NCBI RefSeq assembly: GCF_900103215.1
Contig: NZ_FNGV01000009.1
Span: forward strand, 124,001 to 188,000
Length of the DNA stretch: 64,000 bases
Source: Kriegella aquimaris
GTDB lineage: Bacteria; Bacteroidota; Bacteroidia; Flavobacteriales; Flavobacteriaceae
Direction: 5' to 3'
Shown here: positions 1 through 7,989 of the stretch, one piece after another
How positions within the stretch are numbered: position 1 is the stretch's first letter
Layout: each line of letters opens with the position of its first letter
The notes under the pieces: generated by a model
Told to the model about the DNA's origin: nothing
What the model saw: the letters and a program-made list of their open reading frames with translations, nothing else
Databases searched by the model: none
Made by a program: the position numbers and the translations under genes

Positions 1-1
1 G

Positions 2-772
2 TTGTTTGATAAAGGAGTGATTTCCAGTCAAGATTTCAATACACTACAATTACAGTTTGATCAATCAACGCAGGAGCTGCAAAATGCACGATCTGACTAT
101 CAAATTATTCGTAGTGGCTCGGCCAGTGGATCTGCGACAGCAAATACAAATATTAGGGCAACAGTTGCCGGAACCATACTAGAAATTCCTGTAGAAGAGG
201 GTGATCAGGTCATTGAAAGTAATAATTTCAATGATGGTACTACCATTGCCTCGATTGCCGATTTGAGTAAAATGATTTTCGAAGGAAAAGTTGATGAAGG
301 TGAAGTGGGCAAATTAAAAGTGGGCATGCCTTTAAAAATAAGTTTGGGAGCGATAGAAGGTGAAGAATTGGATGCTAAATTAAAGTTTATAGCTCCTAAA
401 GGGGTCGAGGAAACCGGTGCCGTTCAATTTAAGATAGAAGGAGATGTAGAGATTAAAGACGATGTTTTCGTTAGGGCAGGATATAGTGCCAATGCCTCTT
501 TAACACTTGAAAAGAAAGATAGTATTTTGGTCATTCCCGAAGCCTTGTTGCAATTTGACAAAAAAACCGACAAGCCCTATGTCGAGGTAGCCACGGGTGC
601 TATTGCCGATCAGAAGTTTGAGCGAAAAGATATTGAGATTGGTATTTCCGATGGCGTGAACGTAGAGATTGTTTCCGGACTCACCGAAGATGATGAGGTC
701 AAACAGTGGAATAAAACCGAGCCTATTAAGAAAGGTGAAGATGAAGAAGAGTCGGAAGACTCGGAAGAATAA
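2..772 (+). CDS. Efflux RND transporter periplasmic adaptor subunit (HlyD/MacA type), 3' part only
   Basis: The frame is open at the window edge, so the 5' end lies outside; the TTG at position 2 is probably an internal leucine codon, not a start. The first ~35 residues are the end of a coiled-coil hairpin rich in Q, N and L. They are followed by the returning half of the lipoyl/barrel-sandwich domain (motif ATVAGTILEIPVEEGD, about residues 53-68) and a beta-barrel and membrane-proximal region. The tail is very acidic (EDEEESEDSEE). Adaptors of this family bridge an inner-membrane pump and a TolC-type channel. The TolC-type gene starts 31 bp downstream, so the two are very likely co-transcribed. 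The pump gene would be upstream, off the window, or elsewhere. Family assignment is firm; the substrate is unknown. Confidence 0.88.
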   Translation: MFDKGVISSQDFNTLQLQFDQSTQELQNARSDYQIIRSGSASGSATANTNIRATVAGTILEIPVEEGDQVIESNNFNDGTTIASIADLSKMIFEGKVDEGEVGKLKVGMPLKISLGAIEGEELDAKLKFIAPKGVEETGAVQFKIEGDVEIKDDVFVRAGYSANASLTLEKKDSILVIPEALLQFDKKTDKPYVEVATGAIADQKFERKDIEIGISDGVNVEIVSGLTEDDEVKQWNKTEPIKKGEDEEESEDSEE

Positions 773-803
773 AAATCATCAATCGTAATTAAATCAAAAT
801 CAA

Positions 804-2162
804 ATGAATTTCAAATTAACAGCTTTATTACTCCTGTTGTTCACGATGGGTAGCATGTCGGCACAGCAAAAGAAATGGACCCTTCGCGAATGTGTTGAAT
901 ATGCCGTCGAAAATAATCTGACCGTTGAGCAATACGAACTAGATCTTCTAAGTGCACATATCGATAAATCCGATGCATTGGGAGATATGCTTCCGAATCT
1001 CAATGCTTCAATGAGCACATCGGGTAACACGGGACTTTCTTTTGACCCCACGACTCAAGAACCGGTTACGACAACTATTATGACCGCTAGCGGTGGACTT
1101 TCCTCATCGGTGACTTTGTTCGACGGACTTCGTAATATCCATCGACTCAACAGGGCGAAATTAAATGCTCTTTCCAATCAATATCGCTTAGATGATTTGA
1201 AAGATGATATCAGTCTTAACGTGGCGAATTCATATTTGCAAATACTATCGAACAAAGAGACGTTAAAAGTCTTTAATGCGCGATATGCGGTGACGGAGCA
1301 AGATTTGAAACGCACCAAAGAATTGGTGGAAGCAGGGGTTTTGCCATCAGGTGATTTGTTGGAAGTAGAAGCTACGGCTGCCAATTTGGAACAGCAAATT
1401 GTTAATACGGAAAATCAGGTCCTGTTATCGAGGATAAATCTGGCGCAGCTCTTACAAATAACCGATTATGAAAATTTTGACATAGTCGATATTGACTTCG
1501 AAATACCACCGACCGATATTCTTAATAATTCGCCCAAGGAAATTTTTGCCAAGGCATTGACGTTCCGAAATGATATCAAGTTCTCCCAATCGAATATCGA
1601 TTTGGCCATCGAAGATTTAAAAATAACCAAAGGGGCGTTATATCCTACTTTAGGAGGATTTTTCAATTATAATACCAGATTTTCCGATCAAGAAAGGTTT
1701 GACAACATAACCGGACAGTTGTTCAGGGAGAGTTTTGGTGACCAACTATGGATGAATGATGGTATTTCTTATGGCCTGCAAATGAACATACCCATTTTTA
1801 ATGGTTTTAGTGTAAAGAACAATATAAAGCGTTCCCAAATAAATGTTGAAAGGGCTAAACTGCAGCTAGAGCAAGAAAAACTGGGCTTAGAAACCAATAT
1901 CAATCAGGCCTATGTAGATGTTAAAAGTTTTTCGAAAGCGTATGAAGCGGCACAAAAAACATTGGATGCAAGACGTTTGGCGTATAATTATTCTAAGGAA
2001 AGATATGACGTTGGTTTAATGAATGCCTTTGATTTTAGTCAGGCCCAGTCGCGGGTAGATGATGCTGCGGCGGAATTGGTGCGTACCAAATACGATTATA
2101 TGTTTCGAATCAAGGTATTGGAGTTCTATTTCGGAGTTACACTCGACCTTGAGGGGTATTAA
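804..2162 (+). CDS. TolC family outer membrane efflux protein
   Basis: 452 residues, normal for the family. There is a signal peptide (MNFKLTALLLLLFTMGSMSAQ, cleavage near residue 21), then WTLRECVEYAVENN, the typical opening helix of outer-membrane efflux proteins. Two repeated long helical hairpins follow, with strand segments such as YGLQMNIPIFNGF near residue 325 (the usual 'P-x-F-x-G' strand). TolC trimers form the outer-membrane channel and periplasmic tunnel. The gene follows the adaptor gene at 31 bp, consistent with one tripartite pump operon. The exported substrate cannot be told from sequence. Confidence 0.92.
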   Translation: MNFKLTALLLLLFTMGSMSAQQKKWTLRECVEYAVENNLTVEQYELDLLSAHIDKSDALGDMLPNLNASMSTSGNTGLSFDPTTQEPVTTTIMTASGGLSSSVTLFDGLRNIHRLNRAKLNALSNQYRLDDLKDDISLNVANSYLQILSNKETLKVFNARYAVTEQDLKRTKELVEAGVLPSGDLLEVEATAANLEQQIVNTENQVLLSRINLAQLLQITDYENFDIVDIDFEIPPTDILNNSPKEIFAKALTFRNDIKFSQSNIDLAIEDLKITKGALYPTLGGFFNYNTRFSDQERFDNITGQLFRESFGDQLWMNDGISYGLQMNIPIFNGFSVKNNIKRSQINVERAKLQLEQEKLGLETNINQAYVDVKSFSKAYEAAQKTLDARRLAYNYSKERYDVGLMNAFDFSQAQSRVDDAAAELVRTKYDYMFRIKVLEFYFGVTLDLEGY

Positions 2163-2207
2163 GACCGAACAGCTTTCCGAATCCTGAATATTTTGGTTAA
2201 ATAGGAT

Positions 2208-2215
2208 TATATTTG
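2208..2215 (+). promoter_or_regulatory. Candidate -7 box (TATATTTG) of tsaB
   Basis: An exact match to the Bacteroidota -7 consensus TAnnTTTG, ending 8 bp before the tsaB ATG. A start site 6-7 nt downstream would fall at about 2221-2222, giving an almost leaderless mRNA. The only upstream TTTG (2192-2195) is 12 bp away, closer than usual. Confidence 0.45.
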
Positions 2216-2223
2216 CGCCCATT

Positions 2224-2901
2224 ATGGCAACGATTTTAAACCTTGAAACAGCTAGTACCAATTGCTCGGTAAGTATTGCTAAAGATGGCGAACTGCTTGC
2301 GATTAAAGAACACGACACGCCCAATTACTCGCATGCAGAGCAATTGCACGTTTTTATAGAGAAGGTCTTGCACGATGCGTCCATTTCCTTTGAAGAATTG
2401 AGCGCGGTTGCCGTTAGTAAAGGTCCGGGTTCATATACGGGGTTGCGTATCGGGGTTTCGGCGGCAAAGGGCCTATGTTTTTCCTTGGATGTCCCCCTTA
2501 TTTCGATTTCGACTTTGAGAAGCATGGCCTATCAAGTTGAATCTGGTACGTATGATTTTGTTATACCTATGTTGGATGCTCGGCGCATGGAAGTGTATTC
2601 GGCTATTTTCGACCAATCAGGAAAAGAGGTTCGTGAGACACGAGCACAAATTATAGACCAGAATGCTTTTCAAGAGTTGGAGGGGAAGGGAAAAGTTCTG
2701 TTAATCGGAAGTGGTGCCGATAAATGCAAACAAGTACTAGCGTATCCGAACTTTAGTTTTAATACGGATGCCGTGCCTTCAGCCAAGGAAATGACAAAAC
2801 TTTCTTATGCCAAATTCTTAGAGAAAGATTTTGAAAATGTAGCCTATTTTGAGCCCTACTATCTAAAAGACTTTATACTAAATGCGGGCAAAAAAAAATA
2901 A
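2224..2901 (+). CDS. tsaB: tRNA threonylcarbamoyladenosine biosynthesis protein TsaB
   Basis: 225 residues, the usual length of TsaB, an ASKHA-fold partner of TsaD in making the t6A37 modification of ANN-decoding tRNAs. Visible signatures are the N-terminal ILNLETASTNCSVSI (phosphate-1-type loop), HAEQL near residue 38, and KGPGSYTGLRIGVSAAKGL at about residues 66-84, which is diagnostic for the TsaB/TsaD superfamily. It is too short and lacks the metal-binding histidines expected of TsaD. It stands alone between an efflux operon and a convergent mscS-type gene and has its own promoter box directly upstream. Confidence 0.95.
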   Translation: MATILNLETASTNCSVSIAKDGELLAIKEHDTPNYSHAEQLHVFIEKVLHDASISFEELSAVAVSKGPGSYTGLRIGVSAAKGLCFSLDVPLISISTLRSMAYQVESGTYDFVIPMLDARRMEVYSAIFDQSGKEVRETRAQIIDQNAFQELEGKGKVLLIGSGADKCKQVLAYPNFSFNTDAVPSAKEMTKLSYAKFLEKDFENVAYFEPYYLKDFILNAGKKK

Positions 2902-2931
2902 CGGTATAGCAGCATGATTGTTACTTCGATG

Positions 2932-2964
2932 CCCATGATAGCAGGTATTTGTGGCCATCATGGG
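2932..2964. terminator. Weak inverted repeat between convergent tsaB and mscS-type genes
   Basis: CCCATGAT (2932-2939) pairs with ATCATGGG (2957-2964) across a 17-nt loop in the 83-bp gap between two converging genes. No T-tract follows on either strand, so a terminator role is only suggested by position. Confidence 0.25.
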
Positions 2965-2984
2965 ACAATGAACAAACTTGTAAA

Positions 2985-3824
2985 TTAGGCTTCGCTAGCT
3001 CTTTTTGCTGGTGCGTGCATCACCCGTTGTGGGAACGGAATTTCAATACCTGCCGCATCGAATCGATTTTTTAATTCTTCCAACACATAAAAATGAGCGG
3101 CCCAAAAATTCTCGTTATTGGCCCAAAAACGCAACGTTAAGTTTACCGAACTATCGGCCAAGGCACCAACATATACTTCCGGTACCGGCTCTTTAAGAAT
3201 ATTTTCATTTTCCGCGCATATCTGTAACAGAATATCCTTTCCTTTTTTGATATTCGATCCATAACCAATGCCGACATCTATTTTGTCTCTACGGATTTTT
3301 TCGGCGTTGTAATTGATAATGTTATTATTCGAAAGTTGCCCATTGGGTAGTATAGCCACTTGATTTCCGAACGTATTCAATTTGGTTGTGAAAATCGTTA
3401 TTTCTTTTACTGTTCCATCTACTCCTTGTGCAGAAATAAAGTCACCCACTTTGAACGGCTTAAAAAGTAAAATAAGCACCCCACCGGCAAAATTGGATAG
3501 TGACCCTTGTAGCGCCAAACCTATAGCTAACCCTGCAGCACCCACAATAGCCACCAGAGAAGAAGACTGTACGCCCATTTGGGTGACCACTAGAACAAAT
3601 AATACGATTTTGAGGCCGGCACTAATAAAACTCTGTAAAAAAGTTTCCAAGGTTGGGTCGTAATCTTTTTTAGCGAAAAACCTGCGAACCATACGGTTAA
3701 TGAAACGCAAGACCCACAATCCTAAGACTAGAATTATAATAGCCATTATGAGATTGGGTAATGCGGTCCAAACCCATGCGATGGCGTTGTCAATGTGTTC
3801 TTGATAATTCGTAAATTCTTTCAT
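2985..3824 (-). CDS. Small-conductance mechanosensitive channel (MscS family)
   Basis: 279 residues, close to E. coli MscS. Three hydrophobic helices lie in the first ~130 residues. The pore-lining TM3 is seen as GAAGLAIGLALQGSLSNFAGG (about residues 95-115), with the glycine/alanine pattern of MscS. It is followed by the cytoplasmic beta domain (FKPFKVGDFI) and the alpha/beta vestibule domain. It opens under membrane tension to release solutes on osmotic downshock. It is transcribed alone on the minus strand, with dodecin and the NifU gene upstream in the same direction. A terminator behind dodecin separates it from them. Confidence 0.93.
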   Translation of the reverse strand: MKEFTNYQEHIDNAIAWVWTALPNLIMAIIILVLGLWVLRFINRMVRRFFAKKDYDPTLETFLQSFISAGLKIVLFVLVVTQMGVQSSSLVAIVGAAGLAIGLALQGSLSNFAGGVLILLFKPFKVGDFISAQGVDGTVKEITIFTTKLNTFGNQVAILPNGQLSNNNIINYNAEKIRRDKIDVGIGYGSNIKKGKDILLQICAENENILKEPVPEVYVGALADSSVNLTLRFWANNENFWAAHFYVLEELKNRFDAAGIEIPFPQRVMHAPAKRASEA

Positions 3825-4012
3825 AAAACGGTTTAATTAATTTTTGCCAACATAACAAAAAACTTAATGGTCATCAAAAAATAAGAAATAAACTATTGTT
3901 AATTTGGTGTAGTTTGTTTTGATTGCTGAAACGTCTTACCGCGGAAGTGTGATTAATAGGTGTTTAGAAGGTGTTAGGCGCATTTTTTAAAAGGGAGGCG
4001 TGAAAGTGTTCC

Positions 4013-4042
4013 AAAAAAAACGTCCGGTAATTACCGGACGTT
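4013..4042 (-). terminator. Intrinsic terminator of the dodecin gene
   Basis: A perfect 24-bp palindrome (4019-4042, arms AACGTCCGGTAA / TTACCGGACGTT), followed on the minus strand by an eight-residue T-run (4020 to 4013). It lies 21 bp past the dodecin stop codon. Confidence 0.85.
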
Positions 4043-4063
4043 AAATTTGTATTGGGCTAGTTG

Positions 4064-4264
4064 TTAATTCACTTCAAAAGTGATTTTAACGTTGACCCGG
4101 TAATTATCCATTTTGCCATCCTTGACAGTGGCACTTTGCTCGTTGATATACACCGAGCGTATGTTCTTTACCGATTTAGAGGCGTGCGCAACGGCATTTT
4201 TAGCCGCATCTTCCCAACTTTTGTCGGAATTAGCCAATACTTCAATAACTTTTAAAACTGACAT
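4064..4264 (-). CDS. Dodecin family flavin-binding protein
   Basis: 66 residues, the normal dodecin length. It opens with VLKVIEVLANSDKSWEDA and has the helix AAKNAVAHASKSVKNI, followed by three strands ending YRVNVKITFEV, the dodecin beta-alpha-beta-beta fold. Dodecins assemble into hollow dodecamers that store or buffer riboflavin, FMN or FAD. The gene is monocistronic, with a strong terminator directly downstream and a 70-bp gap to the NifU-type gene. Ligand specificity cannot be read from the sequence. Confidence 0.93.
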   Translation of the reverse strand: MSVLKVIEVLANSDKSWEDAAKNAVAHASKSVKNIRSVYINEQSATVKDGKMDNYRVNVKITFEVN

Positions 4265-4334
4265 AGTATAGTGTTTTTAGATTTCCTTCAAGATAATGAA
4301 TATTAACCGTAAAGACGAAAATCTAGGCTGGAAA

Positions 4335-5237
4335 TTAGCCGTTCACCGCTACTACTTCATTGACTTTATCGCCCATCATATTTTTCAACATGTTCTCAAT
4401 TCCATTTTTCAAAGTGAAAGTAGATGAGGGACATCCACTGCATGCTCCTTGCAGAATAACATTTACCGTTTTACTCTCTTTTTCATACGATTGAAAAAGA
4501 ATATTTCCACCATCACTGGCGACCGCAGGTTTTACATATTCTTCAAGAATATCGATAATTTCTTGAGAGGTGTCATCCAGATTTTTACTAGCTACCTCGC
4601 TATTGGCGACTTGTACACTTTCTTGACTTAAGCTCTCAGCTGATACGACTTCTTTACCTTCGGCCAGAAAGTTCCGAATAAATTCCCGAAGCTCCATGGT
4701 TACATCGTTCCACTCGGCAACATCGTATTTTCTAATTGAAACATAGTTTTCGTCAAAAAATACTTCCTTTACAAATGGAAAATGAAACAGTTGTTTTGCC
4801 AAATCAGAGGTCGCCGCCTCATCGATGTTTTTAAACTCGAAGATTGTGGGAACGATACGTTTATTGGTCACAAATTTCATGGTAGCCGGGTTGGGTGTTA
4901 CTTCGGCGTAAACAGTGACTGGTGATAATTTTTGATCTTCGCTTTCAGTAACTATAGGTTCCCCTGCATTCAGGTATTCTACCAATTGTTGGGCCACTTC
5001 ATCTTTGACATCATCCCATTCAACAATATCAAAACGCTCGAGACCTATAAAGTTGCCTGAAATATAGACCGTTTTAATAAAGGGAAGGTAAAATAATTGC
5101 CGAGCCAAAGGGGAGTCTTTAGCCTCATCGATATTCTTGAATTCATAGTTTTTATTTGTGACTAAAAACTGATTCGTCTCGAATTTTAATATGCTGGGGT
5201 TGTTGGTTTTGACGGTTGTGATGGTATACTCTTTCAT
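4335..5237 (-). CDS. NifU-type Fe-S cluster scaffold/carrier with two N-terminal Nfu_N domains
   Basis: 300 residues from the ATG at 5237. An in-frame ATG at 5264 would add only nine residues without family resemblance. Residues ~9-90 and ~107-190 are a tandem duplication of the Nfu_N fold: both copies have NP..(L/M)KF.TN, then FKNIDEA, A(R/K)QLF, (D)(I/V)(V/A)EW(D/N)DV. The C-terminal NifU domain (about 220-300) carries the conserved CSGCPSST motif that binds a 4Fe-4S cluster, preceded by VKPAVASDGG. Such proteins receive and hand on Fe-S clusters to apo-enzymes in the cytoplasm. It is encoded alone, far from suf genes. The double N domain is the notable point. Confidence 0.92.
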   Translation of the reverse strand: MKEYTITTVKTNNPSILKFETNQFLVTNKNYEFKNIDEAKDSPLARQLFYLPFIKTVYISGNFIGLERFDIVEWDDVKDEVAQQLVEYLNAGEPIVTESEDQKLSPVTVYAEVTPNPATMKFVTNKRIVPTIFEFKNIDEAATSDLAKQLFHFPFVKEVFFDENYVSIRKYDVAEWNDVTMELREFIRNFLAEGKEVVSAESLSQESVQVANSEVASKNLDDTSQEIIDILEEYVKPAVASDGGNILFQSYEKESKTVNVILQGACSGCPSSTFTLKNGIENMLKNMMGDKVNEVVAVNG

Positions 5238-5427
5238 CGCTTTTAATTTTGTGTAAAAGTACAATCATTTTTGCAAAGAACGTAGGCTTTTATCGGTGTC
5301 TTACCGAAAGTCGCTTATGTGTATGGAAAGGATGATTATCTCGTGACTTTTAAGATAATATTGTTGCATTTCATCCGTTATTAGTTATGTTTAGTCGATA
5401 ATACGAACCTTTGTTCCAACCAAATAG

Positions 5428-6444
5428 ATGAAAAATCGTTTACTTCTTTTGCTGGCTTTCCTTGGCTTTGGTCTAAATTCATACGCCCAGGAAGGAATTC
5501 CGGTCTATTTCGACTATCTGTCAGACAATTATTATTTGGTGTATCCATCCATGGCAGGTATTGGTGAAGGAGGGAAAATTAGGGCTACGGCCAGAATGCA
5601 ATGGTTTAGTGTTGATGATGCTCCCAACCTGCAGACCGTGAATGCCAATTTCAGGTTAGGGGAAAGCAATAGTGGAGTAGGTGCCATATTTTTCAATGAT
5701 GCCAATGGGTATCACGCCCAGACGGGAATCAAATTGACGTATGCGCATCACCTGAAATTAGGTGGTGATGTTCGTAATCTCAATCAACTTTCTTTTGGGT
5801 TGAGTCCTACCTATTTGCAAAGTAGTCTCGACGAAAGTGAATTTAGATCTGTACAATTAGACAATGCCATTACCGGAAGTAAGATCAGTCAAGGCTATTT
5901 CAATATAGATTTGGGCTTTTCTTATAATCATATGGAGTTTTACTCCCATTTTGCCATTTTAAATGCCTTGGAAAGTAAACGTAATCTGTATCGCTACGGA
6001 AGACAAAATCCAGATAATGTGCCCGTAATCGATAACCTTAGACGCTATTTATTTTCTGTGGGTTATGTCTTCGGAAAGAGCGAATGGCAGCTCGAACCTT
6101 CCATATTGTTTCAAATGACCGATTTTACCAAAGAAAAAAGTTTGGATATCAACGCCAAGGTATATCGCGATGTCGATTTCGGAAGAATCTGGGGCGGAGT
6201 ATCGTATCGAAGAAGTTTTGATGGGGCACAGTACCAGTCAGGTAGCGCATTGGTCGTTCAGCGGTTACAGCTTTTTACACCAATTGTGGGGGCAAATATC
6301 AAAAATTTTATGGTGTCTTATAACTACTCGTATCAGATGGGCGATATTCGCTTTGATAGTGGAGGTTTCCATCAAATTACGATAGGCTACGATTTTGGTC
6401 AGACGGAGCGTAAATACGATTGTTATTGCCCTGCTGCCCAGTAA
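5428..6444 (+). CDS. PorP/SprF family type IX secretion outer membrane protein (stand-alone)
   Basis: 338 residues with a signal peptide (MKNRLLLLLAFLGFGLNSYAQ). It has the family's early LSDNYYLVYPSMAGI segment (inserted 'NP(A/S)..G' region), then alternating strands such as SYNYSYQMGDIRFDSGGFHQITIGYDF near the C-terminus, as expected for an outer-membrane beta-barrel. PorP/SprF proteins work with type IX secretion, usually helping one cognate adhesin of the SprB type reach the surface. No adhesin gene is next to it here, unlike the second copy at 16120. Confidence 0.88.
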   Translation: MKNRLLLLLAFLGFGLNSYAQEGIPVYFDYLSDNYYLVYPSMAGIGEGGKIRATARMQWFSVDDAPNLQTVNANFRLGESNSGVGAIFFNDANGYHAQTGIKLTYAHHLKLGGDVRNLNQLSFGLSPTYLQSSLDESEFRSVQLDNAITGSKISQGYFNIDLGFSYNHMEFYSHFAILNALESKRNLYRYGRQNPDNVPVIDNLRRYLFSVGYVFGKSEWQLEPSILFQMTDFTKEKSLDINAKVYRDVDFGRIWGGVSYRRSFDGAQYQSGSALVVQRLQLFTPIVGANIKNFMVSYNYSYQMGDIRFDSGGFHQITIGYDFGQTERKYDCYCPAAQ

Positions 6445-6512
6445 AATTTGTTGTGGTTACAGTCCGCTTTATGTTTTTGCAGGAGCTCTCGCTTTCAAAG
6501 CCTGACGCTATA

Positions 6513-6564
6513 AAAAAAATAAAGCGACGAAGTACTTTCATACGTTATCGCCGCTTTAAGTTTT
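6513..6564. terminator. Bidirectional terminator between convergent genes
   Basis: Arms AAAGCGACGA (6521-6530) and TCGCCGCTTT (6548-6557) pair with one mismatch around a 17-nt loop. An A-run precedes the left arm (U-tract on the minus strand) and TTAAGTTTTG follows the right arm. It sits in the gap between the PorP/SprF gene and the converging VWA gene, so it can serve both. Confidence 0.6.
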
Positions 6565-6600
6565 GTTGAATAAACTTTCAAATTCCCCAACATAATAGAT

Positions 6601-7779
6601 TTATTCCCACTTATACGCCTTTTTAGCGGCCTGCTTTTCAATGGCCTTTAACATCGCGTTTTCCAATTGGCCCGTTGCATCCTCCTTTTGATTTGTGGCG
6701 ATATAGGCATCTCGTTTGGAGTTTAGTTTCTGAATTTCATTTTGTATTTCGGTCCTTTCCGATTTCTTTCCTTCGATATATGCGGTTATTTCCGTAGTTG
6801 TTTTACCTTGTAATTCTCTGGGTAGTTCCGCTTTTTTAATCTTGGAGACATCGAATTTCTCATCGTCCGAGGCATCAACCAAATCCCAAGAGGAATTTGA
6901 GTACAAGCGTGAGCTTTTGCTTACCGCACGTTTTACCATGACCACCTCTTCCATAGCCTCCGCATTGGCATCTTGTTCTGACTGTAATCGCATTTTCGAT
7001 TGACCGAGTGCTCCGTAAGAGATGTACGTTTTGTTCAATTTTGAATTCAACCGAATAATAACATCGTCATAGGGTGTGTCAATATGTACTACCTGACGGT
7101 TATGGTCAATGGCTATATATTCCCCACCTGTTAGTGTCGCTCCCTTTTTCCATTCAGAGTTTACTCCCTGGTCATAATTGCCACAGAAAATGGTGTTGAC
7201 AACAATATCTTTTTCTTTGGCATCGGTAACGGCGTCCTTATAGTTTAGTTTGCCTTGGGTGAAGGGTTCGTTCCCGGCAATGAATATCATTTTCAGATTA
7301 TCAGGATTTTTCCCCCATTCCAGTTGTCGCAATGAGGTATTGATAACCGTTCCGCAGTATTCTTCGCCGCCATTCGTAGTCAATGAAAATAGCTTTTCTG
7401 AAATTTCATCAAGGTCGCTACTGAAATTCAGTACCTGTTGAATGTAACCTTCCCGAGAAGAAAGATTGTCGTTGCCATATTGGTAAAGGGCAATCTGTAG
7501 TTTTGGTCTAGCTTCATTACTACATTTGGCATGCGTAAATTTGTTTACGATATCCCACAATTGTGCCTTTGCCTGATTGATGAGCCCGTCCATACTGTTA
7601 CTGGTATCGAGCAAGAGGGCGATTTTAACAGTGTTATTGTCCGGTTTTTCATCACTTGCCAAGACTTGCGCCATAAGTGGTTCGGTATTTGAATTTTTTG
7701 ACTTGGTTTCGCAGGCGGAGACGGCAGTTATCGTAAAGCTCATTAAACCGATTCCTAAAAGTTGTTTTATGTTTTTCAT
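6601..7779 (-). CDS. VWA domain lipoprotein
   Basis: 392 residues. The N-terminus is a type II signal peptide with lipobox AVSAC (Cys23), so the product is probably anchored in the membrane. A von Willebrand factor A domain follows from about residue 50, with the MIDAS start ALLLDTSNSMDG (Asp58, Ser60, Ser62) for a metal-dependent adhesion site. Strands and helices run on to about residue 240. The C-terminal third is charged and probably coiled-coil (KSERTEIQNEIQKLNSKRD). The partner and function are unknown. It is convergent with the PorP/SprF gene and divergent from the sensor kinase. Confidence 0.85.
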   Translation of the reverse strand: MKNIKQLLGIGLMSFTITAVSACETKSKNSNTEPLMAQVLASDEKPDNNTVKIALLLDTSNSMDGLINQAKAQLWDIVNKFTHAKCSNEARPKLQIALYQYGNDNLSSREGYIQQVLNFSSDLDEISEKLFSLTTNGGEEYCGTVINTSLRQLEWGKNPDNLKMIFIAGNEPFTQGKLNYKDAVTDAKEKDIVVNTIFCGNYDQGVNSEWKKGATLTGGEYIAIDHNRQVVHIDTPYDDVIIRLNSKLNKTYISYGALGQSKMRLQSEQDANAEAMEEVVMVKRAVSKSSRLYSNSSWDLVDASDDEKFDVSKIKKAELPRELQGKTTTEITAYIEGKKSERTEIQNEIQKLNSKRDAYIATNQKEDATGQLENAMLKAIEKQAAKKAYKWE

Positions 7780-7989
7780 GGGTTACTGATTTTAGTGTTA
7801 ATATGGGATAAAAGTAAGCCTGAACTTTTTCTGCCAAAACGACCATTGAGCGAAAGGCCCATTTGAATGCGTAAAGTGTCAGTTTGACTGCGCAACAGGT
7901 GATAAAGGGCTTGTTTTGCCTTGGTTTTTAGTCATTCCCCATTTTTTTGTACCGCTTAAATCAGCTAAGTTTACGTTGTAAATAAGGTT

